Assembly: GCA_964601505.1 (NCBI GenBank)
Contig: CAZRNR010000069.1
Span: 1-9,200 of the forward strand
From: DRWZ01 sp964601505
GTDB taxonomy: Bacteria > Calescibacteriota > Calescibacteriia > Calescibacteriales > Calescibacteriaceae
DNA: 9,200 bases
Direction of reading: 5' to 3'
Translations under genes and position numbers: made by a program
Shown: positions 5,791-9,200 of the stretch, one piece after another
How the letters are laid out: each line of letters opens with the position of its first letter
Position numbering within the stretch: the first letter of the stretch is position 1
Notes under the pieces: model-generated
The model's database searches: none
What the model saw: the letters and a program-made list of their open reading frames with translations, nothing else
What the model was told of the DNA's origin: nothing

Positions 5791-7421
5791 TATACAAGAT
5801 GTGTTTTCAATTTATCAATTTCCTCTTTAAGGAATTCTCCGATTTCTTTGTTTTTATCTATATCTATTGATATTGTAAAAATTGTTTTCCTTGGTGATGA
5901 GGATACTTCTATGGTTCCTCTTATGTTCTGGATTATAGTTCTTGCTATTGTAAGCCCAAGACCTATCCCTTCCCACTTTTTCAGAGTAAAGAAAGGTTCA
6001 AATATTCTTGTTATAAGTTCCTGAGGTATTCCTTCTTCTCCATCGTCCTCTATTTCAATTATCACATTGTTTTTGTTTTGGAATGATCTTATTTGAACCT
6101 TGTTTTTTGAAGCTAATATAGCGTTTTTAAGTATCTCATATATTGCTGTATATAGTTGTTCTTCATCAGCATATATGTTCTGGATAAGTTGAGTATTGAC
6201 CTCTATTTCTTTTCCTTCACTTTGAAGTTCAGAGACGACTTTTTGTATGATTTCGTTTGGGTTTAGGTTTTTATAATCTGCTTTCATTTGAACTTCTGAG
6301 AAGTTTCTGAGCTTTTCTACTATTGTTTTTACTCTTAAGAGATTTTTGAGAATTGATTCAAAATATTTTAATATCTGTTCATCTGTCATTTTTCTTTTGA
6401 GTATTTGTATGAAACCAAGTGCCGCTGCCAGGGGATTATTTATTTCATGTGATACACCGGCTCCAAGAGTTCCAACTGCTGCTATTTTTTCTGCGATCAA
6501 AAGGTTATCGTGTGTTTTCTTAAGTTGTAAAGTTCTTTCTTCAACTCTTTTTTCAAGCTCCTGATTCCACATTTTTATCTCTTCCCACGCCCGCTCAATT
6601 TCATCAGACATCACAGAAAAAGCTTTGGTGAGTTCTGATATCTCATCTTTACCTTTGTAAATAAGTTTCTTTGAGAAGTCAAGTTTTGCGTATTCTCTAG
6701 CGGTCTCTGCTATTTTATTCAATGGTGTTGTAAGACCACCAGATATAACAAATGCTGAAGCAAGAGCTAAAACAACACCTACTCCTATCCAGAAAATTAT
6801 CTGGTATAATATGTTTAACCATAGTTTCTCTACTTCAGATTTCCCAATCAGGACGAAAACTGAAAAATCTGTATCTTTAACTCTGTTGTATGCAGAGATA
6901 TATTTTTCTCCATTTTCTTCTATCTCTATTATTTCGGAAGTTTTTTCTGATGTTGCCTTTCTGATTTCTGCTTTCCCAGTCTTGCCTAATGAAAATGAAT
7001 ATACGATTTTAAGTATAGGCTCCGTTGAGAGAGCTATTTTAACCTCAGGGGATGAAAAGAAAACTGTATCTCCTTCAAGAAATATTCCATTACCATATTT
7101 CTTTTCAGAAAATGTAGGATCTCCTACAAAGTATCCATTTACTCCTATGAAGCTTATGTTTTCAAAAGAGGATAATATATCTTGGAGGATATATTCTTTA
7201 TCTGGAGAAAAATTTTTTAAACTTGATTTCACTGAATTAATATTTGCAGTTATATATCTATATACAGCATCAGATAAATTCTGCGCAGAAGATGAAAGAA
7301 GTAAATTTATCCTTTGGGTGTTTTCTTTCTTAACAAGTCTTATCGTCCACCACCCGGATATTGCCAAGGGTAGAACTGCTGAAAATACCATCCCCAGAAA
7401 AACTTTGTGAAATACTTTCAT
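5790..7421 (-). CDS. Transmembrane sensor histidine kinase with periplasmic sensor region and HAMP domain
   Basis: A 543-residue inner-membrane kinase. TM1 spans about 8-27 and TM2 about 203-227. Between them lie some 175 periplasmic residues; their size and the YISAYNRVKDTDFSVFVLIGK-type strands before TM2 suggest a Cache-like sensor fold. A HAMP domain covers about 228-281 (TPLNKIAE, DEISELTKAF), then a coiled coil to about 310. The HisKA motif is GVSHEINNPLA with H325, and ExxN (E326, N329) is intact. The HATPase_c domain has N box EILKNAILAS (N433), G1 box DDGEEGIP (D459-P466), F box IFEPFFTLK and G2 box GIGLGL (485-490). The G1 box has one more residue between its glycines than the usual DxGxG. 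The start has no clear Shine-Dalgarno. It begins the run that continues with the FecR-like and Ig/barrel genes. No cognate receiver is adjacent; the ligand is unknown. Confidence 0.93.
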   Translation of the reverse strand: MKVFHKVFLGMVFSAVLPLAISGWWTIRLVKKENTQRINLLLSSSAQNLSDAVYRYITANINSVKSSLKNFSPDKEYILQDILSSFENISFIGVNGYFVGDPTFSEKKYGNGIFLEGDTVFFSSPEVKIALSTEPILKIVYSFSLGKTGKAEIRKATSEKTSEIIEIEENGEKYISAYNRVKDTDFSVFVLIGKSEVEKLWLNILYQIIFWIGVGVVLALASAFVISGGLTTPLNKIAETAREYAKLDFSKKLIYKGKDEISELTKAFSVMSDEIERAWEEIKMWNQELEKRVEERTLQLKKTHDNLLIAEKIAAVGTLGAGVSHEINNPLAAALGFIQILKRKMTDEQILKYFESILKNLLRVKTIVEKLRNFSEVQMKADYKNLNPNEIIQKVVSELQSEGKEIEVNTQLIQNIYADEEQLYTAIYEILKNAILASKNKVQIRSFQNKNNVIIEIEDDGEEGIPQELITRIFEPFFTLKKWEGIGLGLTIARTIIQNIRGTIEVSSSPRKTIFTISIDIDKNKEIGEFLKEEIDKLKTHLV

Positions 7422-7591
7422 AGTTATAAATTTAAAGGTATATATTCTTTATTTGTTTGTAATTTGGGGATTTTATTTTCTCGTAATATGAAGTGATTCT
7501 TGAGATGTATAGCGAGAGGATAAGACAATATTTCCTTATTCATTCGAATTTAAGCACGCGATGAAAAAGCAAGAGAGCAATTTAGAGACAT
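7422..7591. other. Spacer between the glycosyltransferase and sensor kinase genes
   Basis: 170 bases without a supportable gene. The stretch holds a perfect 8-base palindrome, ATTCGAAT, at 7542-7549. I found no convincing -35/-10 pair for the kinase run and no hairpin followed by a T-run to end the glycosyltransferase transcript. Separation of the two transcription units is therefore suggested only by the gap length. Confidence 0.4.
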
Positions 7592-8854
7592 TTAACATAA
7601 AATTATTTTTTGATAAACTGAGATATTATTTTGTATTCTTTGAAGATTTTCTTCATCATACTTTTTAAGTACCTCAAGGTTTGATAATTGATTAACATGA
7701 GAATTTATATCGGTGCTTTTTGTTATTCTTGATATGAGCTTGGCTACTTCATCCTTTATTTGAGCTCTTCCTAAAATTTTTTCAGAAAATCTCAGCATTT
7801 TTAAAACCTTGAAAAGATTCAGCCATTTCCTGAATTTTTCTATAAAATCTTTTTGATCTTTGCTCATTGATTTGAGATTTTGTATTTGAGTCAGATATTT
7901 TGGATTCTCCTTTAGAAAGTCTTTGAAAAATCCATTTTCTGGATTTAGAAAGGTTTCACCAATTTTCTCAAATGCCTCAAACTTCCAAGTTTTAGTTATT
8001 CTTTCTTTCTCACCGCTTATATATTTTTTTATTTCCATCCCAGTTCCAAAAGGTGTCCTTCCAGAGGGTTCAGCTTTTGGGAAGACATATGCGGGAATAT
8101 CACTTACAGAAAAATATGGAACTATTTTCTGTAAAAAGTAAAAGTCTTCTCCACCCTTATTTGTATTCATTCCTCCCGTCATGATATATACACTTGTTCT
8201 GAAGGCAAAAAGTGATCCTATGGGATAGAAAGAATAAATATATCCGCAAACTCTCAGCGAATTTCTCCAATATCTTAAAAATAGTTCCCATAAGATACCT
8301 GCTTCCGAAATTTCCGGAATATCAGATAGCCTATGTGAAAATAAGAAGACTCCAAAATCCAGAAGATTAGAAAGAACCTCAAAATAGTTCTCTGATACAG
8401 TGCAATCTGAATCAAGTGAAACAATGATTTTGTTTCTGAAAAAATCAATATCATCAGATATATTTTTGAGTTTTCTTATTCTTTCAAGAATACATATTAT
8501 TTCATCCATTATTAATCTTCTCGCGAATCCAGCACCTGCAACTTTTCTTGGAATGTTTTGAACATATTTTAGTAAGATGTCTTCTCCTTTAAGATATTCA
8601 TATATCATTTTATTCTTCTGACTCATTTCCTTTTCACAACCTTCGGGTTCATTGAGGAGTATGAAAATACAGATCTTTTTATTTAACTTTTTCGCTCTTT
8701 TTAGTGATTCTACGGTTTCAAATATGTTCTCATCTGCAAGGCAAGGTATAGATACTATAATATCATAATCATCTTCTTGTGTATTCAAGCATATGTGTCT
8801 TTTTATTATCAGTTCCTTTGCTTTTCTAAAATTTTCTGGTTTAATCATCTTCAT
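7592..8854 (-). CDS. Glycosyltransferase, GT-A fold, family 2-like
   Basis: Predicted cytosolic sugar-nucleotide-dependent transferase of 420 residues. The nucleotide-binding strand is DIIVSIPCLADE (31-42), followed by KVAGAGFARRLIMDE (104-118). The metal-binding DxD is SLDSDC (D148, D150), and the acceptor-side pair is GGEDFYFLQK (E236, D237) after GSLFAFRTSVYIMTGG. A conserved-looking PSGRTPFGTG (262-271) follows the core. Residues from about 275 onward form a Lys-rich, mostly helical tail of unknown role. No membrane segment is present. Sugar, acceptor and pathway (surface polysaccharide, lipopolysaccharide or protein glycosylation) cannot be read from the sequence. It sits upstream of the envelope-sensing cassette, separated by 170 bases. 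An in-frame stop six bases upstream limits the start to this ATG or later ones; the second in-frame ATG is two codons in. No Shine-Dalgarno is visible. The fold is confident, the specificity unknown. Confidence 0.85.
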   Translation of the reverse strand: MKMIKPENFRKAKELIIKRHICLNTQEDDYDIIVSIPCLADENIFETVESLKRAKKLNKKICIFILLNEPEGCEKEMSQKNKMIYEYLKGEDILLKYVQNIPRKVAGAGFARRLIMDEIICILERIRKLKNISDDIDFFRNKIIVSLDSDCTVSENYFEVLSNLLDFGVFLFSHRLSDIPEISEAGILWELFLRYWRNSLRVCGYIYSFYPIGSLFAFRTSVYIMTGGMNTNKGGEDFYFLQKIVPYFSVSDIPAYVFPKAEPSGRTPFGTGMEIKKYISGEKERITKTWKFEAFEKIGETFLNPENGFFKDFLKENPKYLTQIQNLKSMSKDQKDFIEKFRKWLNLFKVLKMLRFSEKILGRAQIKDEVAKLISRITKSTDINSHVNQLSNLEVLKKYDEENLQRIQNNISVYQKIILC

Positions 8855-8870
8855 TTGCTATTCGCAATGA

Positions 8871-8898
8871 AATTTAGGCAGGAACAATGTGCTAAATT
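8871..8898 (-). promoter_or_regulatory. Inverted repeat in the presumed 5' leader of the glycosyltransferase gene
   Basis: AATTTAGGCA (8871-8880) and TGCTAAATT (8890-8898) can form a nine-pair stem with one bulged base and a nine-base loop. It lies 16 bases upstream of the ATG. A second small stem, TTGC/GCAA (8855-8867), abuts the start codon where a Shine-Dalgarno would be expected. The elements could be an operator or a translational control structure, or chance pairing in AT-rich DNA. Confidence 0.35.
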
Positions 8899-8973
8899 CC
8901 TCACTTCTTGAAAACTCACTTTATCTATTATAAAAAAGAAATTTGAGTTTTAACATTCAGTAAATTTATCTAA

Positions 8974-9001
8974 TTTATAGTGCTTTCCTGAACTTTTACA
9001 A
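8974..9001 (-). promoter_or_regulatory. Candidate sigma-70-type promoter for the glycosyltransferase
   Basis: On the minus strand TTGTAA (9001-8996) is followed after 16 bases by TATAAA (8979-8974). The -35 matches at four of six positions and the -10 at five of six. A transcript from here would have a leader of roughly 110 bases containing both small inverted repeats next to the start codon. Confidence 0.4.
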
Positions 9002-9200
9002 AAATATAATAGAGATTCAAGTTTTCTTTCATGCACTAGTCTGGGAAATTATATAAGAGATGGTTTTTGTGATGGTTTGAAGAGTTTTTAAACTTTCTTT
9101 TGAAAAGTTAGGGAATAAACTATATTTTGTGATTTACTATGGTGAGATTTAGGCTCTGGTATTGCAATAGAGTGTCCATTTTTTATCGTTGAGTTGAAAA

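Larger units (their letters stand above)
8855..9200. other. Gene-free stretch upstream of the glycosyltransferase
   Basis: 346 AT-rich bases with no open frame I would support; the longest minus-strand ATG frames seen are about 20 codons and lack ribosome binding sites. The stretch contains a candidate promoter, two small inverted repeats next to the glycosyltransferase start, and a weak 6-base A/T stem at 9091-9109. Nothing resembling a tRNA, CRISPR repeat or insertion sequence end was seen. Confidence 0.5.

Noticed and set aside
6811..7410. Long plus-strand open frame of 199 codons opposite the kinase N-terminus
   Set aside because: It lies wholly antisense to a well-supported kinase gene, has no recognisable domain, and its length is explained by the codon bias of the opposite strand.
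9075..9117. GTTTGAA...TTTTTAAAC...AGGG stretch resembling part of a CRISPR repeat
   Set aside because: Only one copy is present, with no regular spacing or second repeat in the remaining sequence and no cas gene.
9137..9195. Short plus- and minus-strand ATG frames near the right edge
   Set aside because: They are about 17-20 codons long, have no ribosome binding site and no recognisable product.

Overview
The window is AT-rich (about 30% G+C by eye). All six recognisable protein genes lie on the minus strand, so transcription runs from high to low coordinates. The proteins are rich in Lys, Ile and Glu. One has the layout of an outer-membrane surface protein (export signal, Ig-like domains, C-terminal beta-barrel-like region), which points to a diderm bacterium. 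The composition would fit a low-G+C, possibly thermophilic lineage, but nothing here fixes the taxon, and no RNA gene or mobile element was seen.

Layout in the direction of transcription: (1) 9200-8855 has no gene; it holds a candidate promoter and a leader with two small inverted repeats. (2) 8854-7592 encodes a cytosolic GT-A/family-2-like glycosyltransferase with a long helical C-terminal tail. (3) After a 170-base gap, 7421-2994 is a three-gene run with essentially no spacing: a membrane histidine kinase with a periplasmic sensor region and HAMP domain; a membrane-anchored FecR-like/Ig-like periplasmic protein; and a 654-residue Ig-repeat protein with a barrel-like C-terminus. (4) After a 228-base gap, 2765-1 is a second tightly overlapping run: an EAL phosphodiesterase with degenerate receiver-like and GGDEF domains; a soluble histidine kinase without a sensor domain; and a response regulator cut by the window edge.

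The cassette at 7421-2994 spans every envelope layer: inner-membrane kinase, periplasmic FecR/Ig protein, and outer-membrane/surface protein. It looks like a sensing conduit in which a two-component kinase stands where FecA-FecR systems use a sigma factor. It has no response regulator of its own. The only receiver with an intact phospho-acceptor Asp is the truncated one at 434-1, which could serve one or both kinases. The second run joins phosphotransfer to c-di-GMP breakdown. Two control elements may link the runs. The leader of the EAL gene carries an 11-base inverted repeat whose downstream arm covers its Shine-Dalgarno site. In read-through RNA from the upstream cassette the two arms could pair and block translation.

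The kinase, receiver, EAL and GT-A catalytic motifs are read directly and are solid. The surface location of the 654-residue protein, the cassette's function, the promoters and the RNA structures are inferences.
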